From Gammaproteobacteria bacterium (GTDB lineage Bacteria; Pseudomonadota; Gammaproteobacteria; Steroidobacterales; GCA-2729495): a stretch of DNA of 9,206 nucleotides. This document shows positions 1-6,345 of this stretch, one piece after another. Location of the stretch: positions 5,548 to 14,753 of the forward strand of contig JAKLLP010000017.1 in NCBI GenBank assembly GCA_023150055.1, read 5' to 3'. Numbering within the stretch: the stretch's first letter is position 1; each line of letters starts with the position of its first letter. The notes under the pieces were generated by a model. It searched no databases, was not told the origin of the DNA, and saw only the letters and a list, made by a program, of their open reading frames with translations. The position numbers and the translations under genes were made by a program.

Positions 1-1
1 G

Positions 2-637
2 CTTTTCAGCGGCCTCCCGGCGGAGGTCTACGAAGACCCCTACCTCGTAGGCGCCCCACGGCCGGACACCGACCGCGATTCCGGCGGCGTGCGGTTCGAC
101 TGGTGGCGCATCCTCGAATCCAACTTCTTTCTCCAGATATCGACCCGCGAGATCGACATCGACAATGAACGCAGCGGCACCGACCCCGCACTCGGACTCA
201 CACCAGACCAGATTCGCCAACTGCGCCGCGACGGCGACGACAGCCGCGTGACGCTCGGCTACCGCTGGGCGAACGGGGCGCAGCTGCTGCAGCCGGAAAT
301 CTCGCTCGGCGAGGACGACCGCGACGGCGACGCCATCTCCGCCGACACCACCGCGTTCAAGCTGACCTACAGTTACCGTGTCGGCGAGTGGGCCTGGGTG
401 GCAACGGGCCAGTATTTCAAGTCCGACTACGATGCGCCCAATCCCGTCTACGGGCGTCGCACCGACAGCGACGGGTACGCCGTCAGCGGTACGGTATTCC
501 GCAGGCTCCACACCGGCGGCGGCGACTGGCGCGCTTTCGGATCGGCCACCTACGCCGACAGCGACTCCGACGTCAATTTCCACGACGCCACGGCGTACGG
601 CTTCAACCTGGGCGTCGCCTACTTCTTCGGCGGGTAA
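2..637 (+). CDS. C-terminal part of a probable outer-membrane beta-barrel protein (DUF2860-like), 5' end outside window
   Basis: The reading frame is open from the first bases of the window and stops with TAA at 635-637, so the gene is cut by the window edge. An internal GTG at 89 is not a convincing start, because protein-like sequence (FSGLPAEVYEDPYLVGAPR) continues upstream of it. The visible ~211 residues are rich in Asp, Gly, Tyr and Trp. They show alternating polar/aromatic stretches typical of outer-membrane beta-strands (FKLTYSYRV, WAWVATGQYF, RAFGSATYADS, GFNLGVAYFF) and end in an aromatic strand just before the stop. The layout, with an N-terminal LPxxVYxDPYLVG segment followed by about eight strands, recalls the DUF2860 family of uncharacterised outer-membrane proteins. 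That assignment is from memory of the family and is tentative. It lies 75 bases upstream of the methyltransferase gene on the same strand and has no obvious link to the phosphonate genes. Confidence 0.7.
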   Translation, partial: LFSGLPAEVYEDPYLVGAPRPDTDRDSGGVRFDWWRILESNFFLQISTREIDIDNERSGTDPALGLTPDQIRQLRRDGDDSRVTLGYRWANGAQLLQPEISLGEDDRDGDAISADTTAFKLTYSYRVGEWAWVATGQYFKSDYDAPNPVYGRRTDSDGYAVSGTVFRRLHTGGGDWRAFGSATYADSDSDVNFHDATAYGFNLGVAYFFGG

Positions 638-712
638 GTCGCCGCGGGACATGGGCCAGGAACGGGTTCCGCGCGGACATCCTGCCGGCTCGCCGTCCCG
701 CCGTCGCTCGCC

Positions 713-1420
713 ATGACATCCGCTCCTCCCGCCGTCGACGATGTCCCTGGCGGGCCCGATGGTCACGCGGCGGAACGCAGCGCGCTGGTGCGCGAGATCG
801 AGTCCGAGGTCCGCGCCACCAGCCAGGATCTCGGCAAGTGCGCGCTCGACCCCCGGGTCATCGCGGCACTCGACCAGGTGCTGCGGCACGAGTTCGTGCC
901 GGAGGACCTGCGCGAACTAGCTTACCTCGATCGCCCGCTGCCGATCGGCCACGACCAGACCATCTCGCAGCCCTACATCGTCGCCATCATGACCGATCTG
1001 CTCGCGCTGCCACCCGGCGCGCGCGTGCTCGAAGTCGGCACCGGCTCCGGCTACCAGGCTGCGGTGCTCGCCACTCTCGGCGCCGAGGTCTACTCCGTCG
1101 AGATCGTCGAGCCGCTGGGACTGCAGGTCAAGGCGCTGCTCGGGAAACTCGGCTATGCCAACGTCCACGTCCGCATCGGCGACGGTTACGCGGGCTGGCC
1201 GGAAGCCGCGCCCTTCGACGGCATCATCGTCACCGCCGCCGCCCCGGCGGTGCCGCCGCCGCTGATCGAGCAGCTGCGCCCCGGCGGCCGGATGGTCATC
1301 CCGCTGAAAGACCAGCGCTTCGGTCAGAACCTGGTGTTGATCGAGAAAGACGCGGCCGGCGGCATCAGCCAGCGCGAGGTGCTACCCGTGGTGTTCGTGC
1401 CGTTGACCGGGGGGCGCTAG
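713..1420 (+). CDS. pcm: Protein-L-isoaspartate O-methyltransferase
   Basis: This 235-residue protein is a class I SAM-dependent methyltransferase of the PCMT/Pcm family. Such enzymes methylate L-isoaspartyl residues in aged proteins so that they can revert to aspartate in the cytoplasm. Diagnostic segments are the family's substrate loop PIGHDQTISQPYIVA (residues 77-91), the SAM-binding motif I VLEVGTGSGYQAAVLA (105-120), an acidic residue after the second strand (VYSVEIVE, 126-133), and the motif GGRMVIPL (191-198). The length is slightly above the usual ~210-220 residues because of a Pro/Asp-rich N-terminus of about 25 residues. ATG at 713 is the only plausible in-frame start after the preceding stop at 637, though no Shine-Dalgarno sequence is obvious. 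Its TAG stop (1418-1420) lies in the terminal inverted repeat of the adjoining MITE-like element. Confidence 0.93.
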   Translation: MTSAPPAVDDVPGGPDGHAAERSALVREIESEVRATSQDLGKCALDPRVIAALDQVLRHEFVPEDLRELAYLDRPLPIGHDQTISQPYIVAIMTDLLALPPGARVLEVGTGSGYQAAVLATLGAEVYSVEIVEPLGLQVKALLGKLGYANVHVRIGDGYAGWPEAAPFDGIIVTAAAPAVPPPLIEQLRPGGRMVIPLKDQRFGQNLVLIEKDAAGGISQREVLPVVFVPLTGGR

Positions 1421-1439
1421 CCCGCACTATTCATGAAGG
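1418..1439 (+). repeat. Left terminal inverted repeat of MITE-like element
   Basis: The 22 bases starting TAGCCCGCACTATTCATGAA are the exact reverse complement of 1648-1669. The first three bases are the TAG stop codon of the pcm gene. Confidence 0.9.
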
Positions 1440-1476
1440 ATCGCGGATGATGCCGGTTCGTGGCGAGTGCAGCGCG

Positions 1477-1520
1477 TCGCCCTGGAGCCCGAATCATAGC
1501 CGTAGCTATGGTGAGGGCGA
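1477..1520. repeat. Internal hairpins of MITE-like element
   Basis: Two nested inverted repeats are visible. CATAGC (1495-1500) pairs with GCTATG (1505-1510) around a CGTA loop, and TCGCCCT (1477-1483) pairs with AGGGCGA (1514-1520). Together they can form a bulged stem-loop inside the element on either strand. Such internal secondary structure is common in MITEs. There is no following T-run, so a classical intrinsic terminator is not indicated. Confidence 0.5.
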
Positions 1521-1647
1521 AGGGCCAGCGGTGCGCCGCCACGGGCCGGCAGGGCCGCGATAGGCAGCGAGTGCGGTGACACACTGCCGATCCCCCGCGT
1601 TGTCGATTTCGTGCGATTACTCATTAGCCTACCTGCGCTCGATGCCG

Positions 1648-1669
1648 CCTTCATGAATAGTGCGGGCTA
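1648..1669 (-). repeat. Right terminal inverted repeat of MITE-like element
   Basis: This is an exact 22-base reverse complement of 1418-1439. Its outermost CTA (1667-1669) is, read on the minus strand, the TAG stop codon of the TagB-like phosphotransferase gene. Confidence 0.9.
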
Positions 1670-2845
1670 ACGTCCGGCGGCGGGGATTTCAGCGCCCGCG
1701 GCGATCTCGGCGGCAATCGCCGCCACCGCCTGCGCGCCCGCCTCGCCGCTGCGCCCCAGGTTGTAGACCCAGTCACGGCGAAGCTCCGCCACCCGCGCGC
1801 GAAAGCGCGCCGGGTCACGCAGCAGTTCGCGTATGACCTGCGGCGCCTCGCCGATGCGTCCGGGCGGGAGCAACGCCCCGATCTTGTCGCGCACGTAGGA
1901 CTCGAACGGCTCCATGCCGAGCTCGGGCCAGCTCGTGTTGCGGCTCTTCGGCGGGAGGTCGATGTAGAGCACGGGCTTCCCGAGTCCCATGCCATAGTCC
2001 TGACCTGCGCCCGACCACTCGGTGATCATCACGTGGGAGTCATAGAGCGAATCGCTCTCCCCCATCTGCTCGACGAGCCGGAAGCGCGGATGCCCGGCAA
2101 AGCGGCGCGTGATCCGGTCGATCGCCTCCGGCGTCTGCCAGCGCGTCTGGAAGTGCGGGCGCAGCGTCAGGCGGAAACCGGCCTCGAGAATGGCGCTGGC
2201 GAGTTCGAGCCCGCACACGTTGAGGATGGTCTGCTCGCCCCAGGACGGGGCGAGCAGCACGTGCACGTCCTCGTCCGAGCTCGGCGGTGGCGGCTCGCGC
2301 CGCTCGGCCATCAACTGCTCGAGCCGATGATAGCCGTGCGGGATCAGCCGTTTCGGCTTCAGGCCCTTCATCTCCTCGCGCCTGCGGATCTCGCGCATCT
2401 GGTGAGGCCCGGCACAAAGGATGGTGTCGTAGTGATCGAACGAGTTCTCGTGATTGTGCGTGCTGATCAGCGAGTGGAACATGTACACGTAGTGGACCGG
2501 GTGGATCGAGCGCTTGAGGTCGAAGTTCCCGAGATCGAGCAACTGGGTGAGCATGAGGTCGGCATCGAGGAACTGGAAGAACCAGATGCGCATCAGCCCG
2601 CGGCCGATGCAAATCGGCACGATGCGGTCATTGTCCTGGTGCAGCCCCGGATCGTCCGCGTCGGAGGACACGTAGCAGATGCGCGCGCCGATCACGCCGG
2701 TCAACTGTTCGACGACGGGGCGGAAGTGATGCCAGTCCTGCCCGCTCTCCGCATACAGCACGATGCGGCGCGAGGCCCGCGGCAGCGCCCTGAATCGACG
2801 CCATGCGGCGAGTTCGCGCAGGAAGCGGCTGATGCGGGACATCAT
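1667..2845 (-). CDS. CDP-glycerol glycerophosphotransferase-like (TagB/TagF family) transferase, probable phosphonate transferase
   Basis: This 392-residue protein resembles the CDP-glycerol:poly(glycerophosphate) glycerophosphotransferase family (TagB/TagF type), whose members transfer a phospho-alcohol from a CDP carrier to a polymer or lipid acceptor. Family-like segments are RIVLYAESGQDWHHF near the N-terminus (27-41), YMFHSL (121-126), IPHGYHRLEQL (168-178), LLAPSW (197-202), LRPH (228-231) and the C-terminal donor-site block SHVMITEWSGAGQDYGMGLG (270-289) followed by KPVLYID. It has no signal peptide, so it is probably cytoplasmic or peripheral to the inner membrane, as TagB-like enzymes are. 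ATG at 2845 is followed by a second ATG at 2842; an in-frame stop lies at 2857-2855, and no clear Shine-Dalgarno sequence is seen. It is the last gene of the phosphonate operon, after a 78-base gap. By context I infer that it transfers a phosphonate headgroup from a CMP-phosphonate to a surface acceptor. The acceptor is unknown. Confidence 0.82.
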   Translation of the reverse strand: MMSRISRFLRELAAWRRFRALPRASRRIVLYAESGQDWHHFRPVVEQLTGVIGARICYVSSDADDPGLHQDNDRIVPICIGRGLMRIWFFQFLDADLMLTQLLDLGNFDLKRSIHPVHYVYMFHSLISTHNHENSFDHYDTILCAGPHQMREIRRREEMKGLKPKRLIPHGYHRLEQLMAERREPPPPSSDEDVHVLLAPSWGEQTILNVCGLELASAILEAGFRLTLRPHFQTRWQTPEAIDRITRRFAGHPRFRLVEQMGESDSLYDSHVMITEWSGAGQDYGMGLGKPVLYIDLPPKSRNTSWPELGMEPFESYVRDKIGALLPPGRIGEAPQVIRELLRDPARFRARVAELRRDWVYNLGRSGEAGAQAVAAIAAEIAAGAEIPAAGR

Positions 2846-2923
2846 GGGGACGCGTCAGGGTGTTGCGGGTCGCGTTGCAGCCGCCATGACGAGCTTTTCA
2901 CGGCCCGGATGAACAGTGCCGGA

Positions 2924-3187
2924 TCAGTCCGGCCGCGACGCCGGCCCCGCCTGCCCGCCCGGCTGCTCCTCGCGGCGTTCCCTGGCGGCGTCGTCGCGGC
3001 GGAAGAGATTCTTCAGCTTGTACCAGAAGGTCTTCACCGCCAGCGCGGCGGTGGCGAACATGCCGATGATGGCCGTGAGGATCATGCTGCCGGTGCTCGG
3101 GTCGAGGTACGCCCAGGCCTCGGGCGCGGCGAGCCCGAGGGAAATCAGCACATATAAACCGGGCACCCGGCGCCTGGCAGCTCTCAT
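2924..3187 (-). CDS. Small secreted/membrane protein with YLDPSTGS motif
   Basis: This 87-residue protein has an N-terminal signal sequence (Arg-rich start, hydrophobic YVLISLGLAAPEAWA, likely cleavage after AWA at residue 26). It continues with YLDPSTGSMI, one hydrophobic segment (about residues 33-54, ILTAIIGMFATAALAVKTFW) and a basic/hydrophilic cytoplasmic tail (KLKNLFRRDDAARERR). Small one-pass proteins with a YLDPGTGS-type motif occur beside polysaccharide and phosphotransfer genes, and their function is not known to me. I chose ATG at 3187 because GAGG lies five bases upstream and a signal peptide follows directly. The longer frame from ATG at 3244 would add 19 non-hydrophobic residues, but it would form an ATGA overlap with the preceding gene, so it cannot be excluded. 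The position between the cytidylyltransferase and the TagB-like transferase suggests a role in presenting or anchoring the transferase at the membrane. This is inference. Confidence 0.8.
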   Translation of the reverse strand: MRAARRRVPGLYVLISLGLAAPEAWAYLDPSTGSMILTAIIGMFATAALAVKTFWYKLKNLFRRDDAARERREEQPGGQAGPASRPD

Positions 3188-3240
3188 GTCACCCTCGTTT
3201 CCGGGGCCCGCTGCCCCGCTCCATGACCTCTCGACGGGCG

Positions 3241-4008
3241 TCATTGTGACCGAGACCCGTTGCCCGAGGGAAGCGCGTCATCGAGGCGGGCGATGCGCGG
3301 GTGCAGTTCCTCGCGGGCGCGGCGCAGGTGGGCCGGGTCGTCGATCTCGCCCCAGAGCAGGTCCGGCACCAGCACGCAGTCGATGGGGCGCTCGCGCGCC
3401 GCGGCGACGAGGCAGCCGGTCTCGTAGTCGAAGGCAAGCGAGCGCGTGAATTCGCCCTCGGCAATGCGCAGCATGAGCGCGAAGAGCGCGGCGGAGATCC
3501 TGCTGATGCCGACCAGCTCGCCCGCCACCGCCGGGCCGAGCGCGGCCCGGTCCTTCGACATCGCCGTGAGCCGCCCGTGCCGGGCCTCGACCCAGACCTC
3601 GTCGCCCGCCCCGGTCGGTCCGGAGAGCAGGATCGCGTCCGCGCCGGGATGCGCGAGCAACGCCTGCAAGGCGCGCGGCTCGTAGACGAGGTCGGACTCG
3701 AGCAGCAGGAACGGCCCCCGCGTGAGCGCCGCGGCGCAGGCGAGGGAGTACATGCTCCCGGACCGGGCGAACTGCGGGTTGTGCACGGTGCGCACCAGCC
3801 CCGCATGGTCGCCGGCGAGCGCCTCGTAATGCCCGGCGGCGTAGCCGGTGACGATGACGACGTCTTCGATCCCGGCGGCGACGAGCCGGCGCAGCGACTC
3901 CTCGATGATCGGCCGCGCACCGATCCGCAGGAACCCTTTCGGGCAGTCGGCCAGCTCGGAGCGCAGCCGCGTGCCCTGGCCGGCCGCGAGAATGACCGCC
4001 GTCTTCAT
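3241..4008 (-). CDS. pntC: PntC-like phosphonate cytidylyltransferase (CTP:AEP type)
   Basis: This 255-residue protein is a nucleotidyltransferase of the NTP_transf/MobA-like fold. The activating loop is at the N-terminus (VILAAGQGTRLRSELADCPK, residues 5-24), followed by GFLRIG, SGSMYSLA (83-90), the metal-site segment LLLESDLVYE (101-110), SGPTGAGDEVWVEA (129-142), AGELVGI (162-168) and a second acidic cluster WGEIDDPAHL (219-228). These blocks match what I remember of PntC, the cytidylyltransferase that converts AEP to CMP-AEP and that is fused to AEP transaminase in Treponema denticola. Here the gene directly follows the transaminase gene and overlaps it by ATGA (4008-4005). Start: MKTAVILAAG is the family N-terminus. 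The frame continues upstream to 4203 but is only Arg/Pro/Gly-rich sequence overlapping the transaminase. The C-terminus (PSGNGSRSQ) is slightly extended. Substrate could be AEP or its hydroxylated form. Confidence 0.88.
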   Translation of the reverse strand: MKTAVILAAGQGTRLRSELADCPKGFLRIGARPIIEESLRRLVAAGIEDVVIVTGYAAGHYEALAGDHAGLVRTVHNPQFARSGSMYSLACAAALTRGPFLLLESDLVYEPRALQALLAHPGADAILLSGPTGAGDEVWVEARHGRLTAMSKDRAALGPAVAGELVGISRISAALFALMLRIAEGEFTRSLAFDYETGCLVAAARERPIDCVLVPDLLWGEIDDPAHLRRAREELHPRIARLDDALPSGNGSRSQ

Positions 4009-5147
4009 CGCCGCGCGCCGATGATCGCCGGCAACGCCGCGCGGAGCCGCTCGAGGTCGTCGGCGCCGATGTCCCCCATGTGGGCGATGCGGAAAACCTC
4101 GGGGGCGAGCTGTCCCTGGCCCGCGTAGATCACGAAGCCGCGGCGTTTCAACCCGTCGTGCAGGCGCGCATAACCGAGACCCGCCGGCAGGCGGTATGAC
4201 CACAGCACCGAGCCGTATTCCGAGGACTCGAGGAGCGTCGTGACGCCGCAGCGCGCCAGCGTCTCGTTAATGACTTCGGCCCGCGCGCGGAACAGCGCGC
4301 GGCGCGCGAGCCAGCCGCCGTGCTCGCGGTGCTCGGCGAGTGCTTCGCGCAGCGCGAAAGCGATCTGCACCGCCTGCGTGAACGGCGAGAAGCCATCGCC
4401 GTGCTGGCCGCGGTGGTAGGCGCGCAGATCGAAGTACACGCTGCCGGGTTGCGCCGCGCCGGCCCACAGCTCGCGCCGCGCCAGCACGAAGGAAAGCCCG
4501 GGCGCGCCGTGCAGGCACTTGTTGGCGGTGCCGGCCACTGCGGCGAGATTCCAGTCGCGGCCGGCGATCGCCTCCGCACCGAAGCTGCTCACGGCATCCA
4601 CCAGCAGGCTCGCGCCCCACGCCTGGCAGATGCGCGCCACGGCCTCGAGGTCGTTCAGCCGCCCGGTCGTGGTCTCGTGGTGAACCACCGCGACGTGGCT
4701 GATGGCGGCGTCCTCGGAGAGCGCGCGCTCGAGCGCCGGCAGATCGAGGGGCGCGGTCCAGTCGTGGGCGAGCACGCGATGCGGTTTGCCATGCGAGGCG
4801 AGCATCCGCGCCATGCGCTCACCGTAGACGCCGTTGGCGAGCACCAGCGTGCGCCGCCGGTCCGGCGCGAAGGTGGCGAGCATCGCCTCGACGGCTGCGG
4901 TGCCCGAGCCGGTGAGCAGCACCGCGTCGTAGTCGCCGGAGAGTTCGGGATGGACCGCGGCGAGCTCGCTGTTGATCTCCCGCACCAGGGCCGCGAACTC
5001 CGGCTCGCGGTGACACCAGTCCCCGGCGGTGAGCGCGGTCCGCACCCGTTCGCTCAGCGTGACGGGTCCGGGGTTGAGCAGGATGCTGCGGGGCGCCGGC
5101 GATGCCAGCCCCGGCGCCAAAGCCCTGCCTGCAGAGGTCCTGTTCAC
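4005..5147 (-). CDS. phnW: 2-aminoethylphosphonate transaminase (PLP-dependent, class V)
   Basis: This 380-residue PLP-dependent aminotransferase of fold type I, class V, resembles AEP:pyruvate transaminase (PhnW/AEPT). In a biosynthetic cluster it runs from phosphonoacetaldehyde to AEP. Visible features are the N-terminal LLNPGPVTLSERVRTAL (23-39), GDWCHREPEF (42-51), the cofactor loop LTGSGTAAVEA (78-88), VVHHETTTGRLND (154-166), the PLP-pyridine aspartate in LLVDAVSSFGAE (D184), the Schiff-base lysine in TANKCLHGAPG (K210), and FRIAHMGDI near the C-terminus (352-360). The start is GTG at 5147, one base after the stop of the decarboxylase gene; the nearby ATG at 5154 is out of frame. About 20 residues precede the family core. 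The stop overlaps the start of the cytidylyltransferase gene, mirroring the transaminase/PntC association known in other bacteria. The symbol phnW is by homology; in a biosynthetic cluster the gene may carry another name. Confidence 0.92.
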   Translation of the reverse strand: MNRTSAGRALAPGLASPAPRSILLNPGPVTLSERVRTALTAGDWCHREPEFAALVREINSELAAVHPELSGDYDAVLLTGSGTAAVEAMLATFAPDRRRTLVLANGVYGERMARMLASHGKPHRVLAHDWTAPLDLPALERALSEDAAISHVAVVHHETTTGRLNDLEAVARICQAWGASLLVDAVSSFGAEAIAGRDWNLAAVAGTANKCLHGAPGLSFVLARRELWAGAAQPGSVYFDLRAYHRGQHGDGFSPFTQAVQIAFALREALAEHREHGGWLARRALFRARAEVINETLARCGVTTLLESSEYGSVLWSYRLPAGLGYARLHDGLKRRGFVIYAGQGQLAPEVFRIAHMGDIGADDLERLRAALPAIIGARR

Positions 5148-5148
5148 G

Positions 5149-6345
5149 TCACATTTCGTAACGCGGGCCGAGGTAAGCCCGCAGTCGCGCGGCCACCTCC
5201 GCCGGCGTCATCACCGGCCGCGGCAGCTCCGCCGACACCCCCGGGCGCACCGGGGCGTAGATGAAGCGCAGGCCCGGGATGCGCCAGTCGACGAACTCGC
5301 GCATCTCGTCCGGGTCGCTCACCGCGAGCACCCGCGGGTAGCCGCTGGCGGCCGCGAGCGCGCGGAAGTCCACGTTCGGCGATACCGTCGCCTGGCCACC
5401 GGTCGACTCGTGCATGCCGTTGTCGAGGAGGATGTGCAGCAGGTTCACCGGGCGCTCCATGCCGATGGTGGTCAACACGCCGAGGCGCATCAGCAGCGCG
5501 CCGTCGCCGTCGATCACGACCACGCGCTTCTCCGGTCTCGCCGCGGCGAGGCCGAGCCCGAGGCTGGCCGCGCAGCCCATGGAACCGACCATGTAGAGCT
5601 GACAGGGCTTGTCGCCGAGGGCGTAGAGCTCGCGCCCCGTGTAACCGGTGGTGGCGATCGCCACGTCGTCGTTGCGCAGCACCATCTGGATGGCGCCGAG
5701 CATCTGCCGCCGTGTCGCGTTCGCCTCGCCCTCCATGGGGGAACTCGCCCGCCGCCGCAACTCGCGCGGCGGGGGCGCCGGCACCCTGGAGTCGGCCACG
5801 CTGCCCTTGCGCATGATGAGCGCGTAGGGGCGCTGCTCGGCTGCCATGTATTCGCACGCGCGGTCGAGTGCCGGGCCGATTGCGCCGGTCTCGCGCGGGA
5901 ACTCCGCCCACGGGATCCCCATGACCTCGAGCATCTGCGGAGTGATCTTCCCCATCAGCTCATGCTGCGGCTCGTCGGCTGCACCGCCCGGTTCGCCGCG
6001 CCAGGTGACGATCAGCAGCACCGGGATCCGAAAGGTCCAGGTGAGCGAGGTGAGCGGGTTGACCGCGTTGCCGAGCCCGGAGTTCTGGAACATCGCGATG
6101 GCCGGCAACCCGCCGAGGGCGGCGCCGGCGGCGATCGCCACCGCATCGCCCTCGTTCGCCGCGCCGATGTAGCGCAGCCGCTGCGGCGGCGGCTCGGTGA
6201 ATCCGTCCCGCGCTACCCGCGGCGCACCGACGCCGCGGCTGGCGACGTAGTTGATGAAAGGCGTGAGGTACGAGCACGGCACGCCGGCGTAAAGGCCGAA
6301 GCCGCGCGCGCTCGCCGCCTCGATGAAATCCGCGGCCTCGATCAT
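5149..6345 (-). CDS. ppd: Phosphonopyruvate decarboxylase (ThDP-dependent)
   Basis: This 398-residue thiamine-diphosphate enzyme decarboxylates phosphonopyruvate to phosphonoacetaldehyde, the step that makes the unfavourable PEP mutase reaction go forward. The N-terminal pyrimidine-binding half contains [12 protein letters not shown] (21-32), the glutamate that activates ThDP in AANEGDA (E65), and [18 protein letters not shown] (86-103). The C-terminal half holds TTGYTGREL (232-240), [16 protein letters not shown] (252-267) and the metal/diphosphate motif starting [10 protein letters not shown] (280) and ending at LLDNGMHES (N309). These segments are characteristic of Ppd. A Pro/Arg-rich linker (about 186-213) joins the two halves. 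ATG at 6345 gives the family N-terminus [10 protein letters not shown] and overlaps the upstream stop as ATGA. Longer versions to 6573 add only Arg-rich shadow sequence inside the upstream gene. No usual domain is missing. Confidence 0.95.
   Translation of the reverse strand: MIEAADFIEAASARGFGLYAGVPCSYLTPFINYVASRGVGAPRVARDGFTEPPPQRLRYIGAANEGDAVAIAAGAALGGLPAIAMFQNSGLGNAVNPLTSLTWTFRIPVLLIVTWRGEPGGAADEPQHELMGKITPQMLEVMGIPWAEFPRETGAIGPALDRACEYMAAEQRPYALIMRKGSVADSRVPAPPPRELRRRASSPMEGEANATRRQMLGAIQMVLRNDDVAIATTGYTGRELYALGDKPCQLYMVGSMGCAASLGLGLAAARPEKRVVVIDGDGALLMRLGVLTTIGMERPVNLLHILLDNGMHESTGGQATVSPNVDFRALAAASGYPRVLAVSDPDEMREFVDWRIPGLRFIYAPVRPGVSAELPRPVMTPAEVAARLRAYLGPRYEM

Larger units (their letters stand above)
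1418..1669. mobile_element. MITE-like non-autonomous element inserted between convergent genes
   Basis: This 252-bp segment is bounded by perfect 22-bp inverted repeats (1418-1439 and 1648-1669, beginning TAGCCCGCACTATTCATGAA). It contains no credible coding sequence, only short frames with no recognisable protein. If the TA at each end is the target duplication, the element proper is 1420-1667, which suits IS630/Tc1-like or IS427-like target choice. If instead the ends are counted from CCCGCAC, the flanks are CTAG and CTAA, both matching the YTAR target of the IS5 group, with one mismatch. No transposase is present, so mobility would depend on an element elsewhere in the genome. The size, perfect terminal repeats and internal hairpins are what define a MITE. 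A large intergenic repeat or bidirectional terminator derived from such an element is the alternative. Confidence 0.75.

Noticed and set aside
388..1563. Plus-strand open frame (391 codons) overlapping the outer-membrane gene and pcm
   Set aside because: It is extremely Arg-rich out-of-frame sequence crossing two real genes and the mobile element.
1427..1654. Possible 75-residue gene inside the MITE-like element (minus strand)
   Set aside because: It begins and ends within the terminal repeats, lacks a ribosome binding site and has no protein-like features.
2918..2933. Hairpin GCCGGA-TCAG-TCCGGC over the stop codon of the small membrane protein gene, considered as a terminator
   Set aside because: It has only a 6-base stem and no T-run on the minus strand, and the next gene continues in the same direction. 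It is too weak to call.
4009..4203. Upstream extension of the cytidylyltransferase to 4203
   Set aside because: The added 65 residues are Arg/Pro/Gly-rich shadow of the transaminase gene. The family N-terminus MKTAVILAAG starts exactly at the ATGA overlap.
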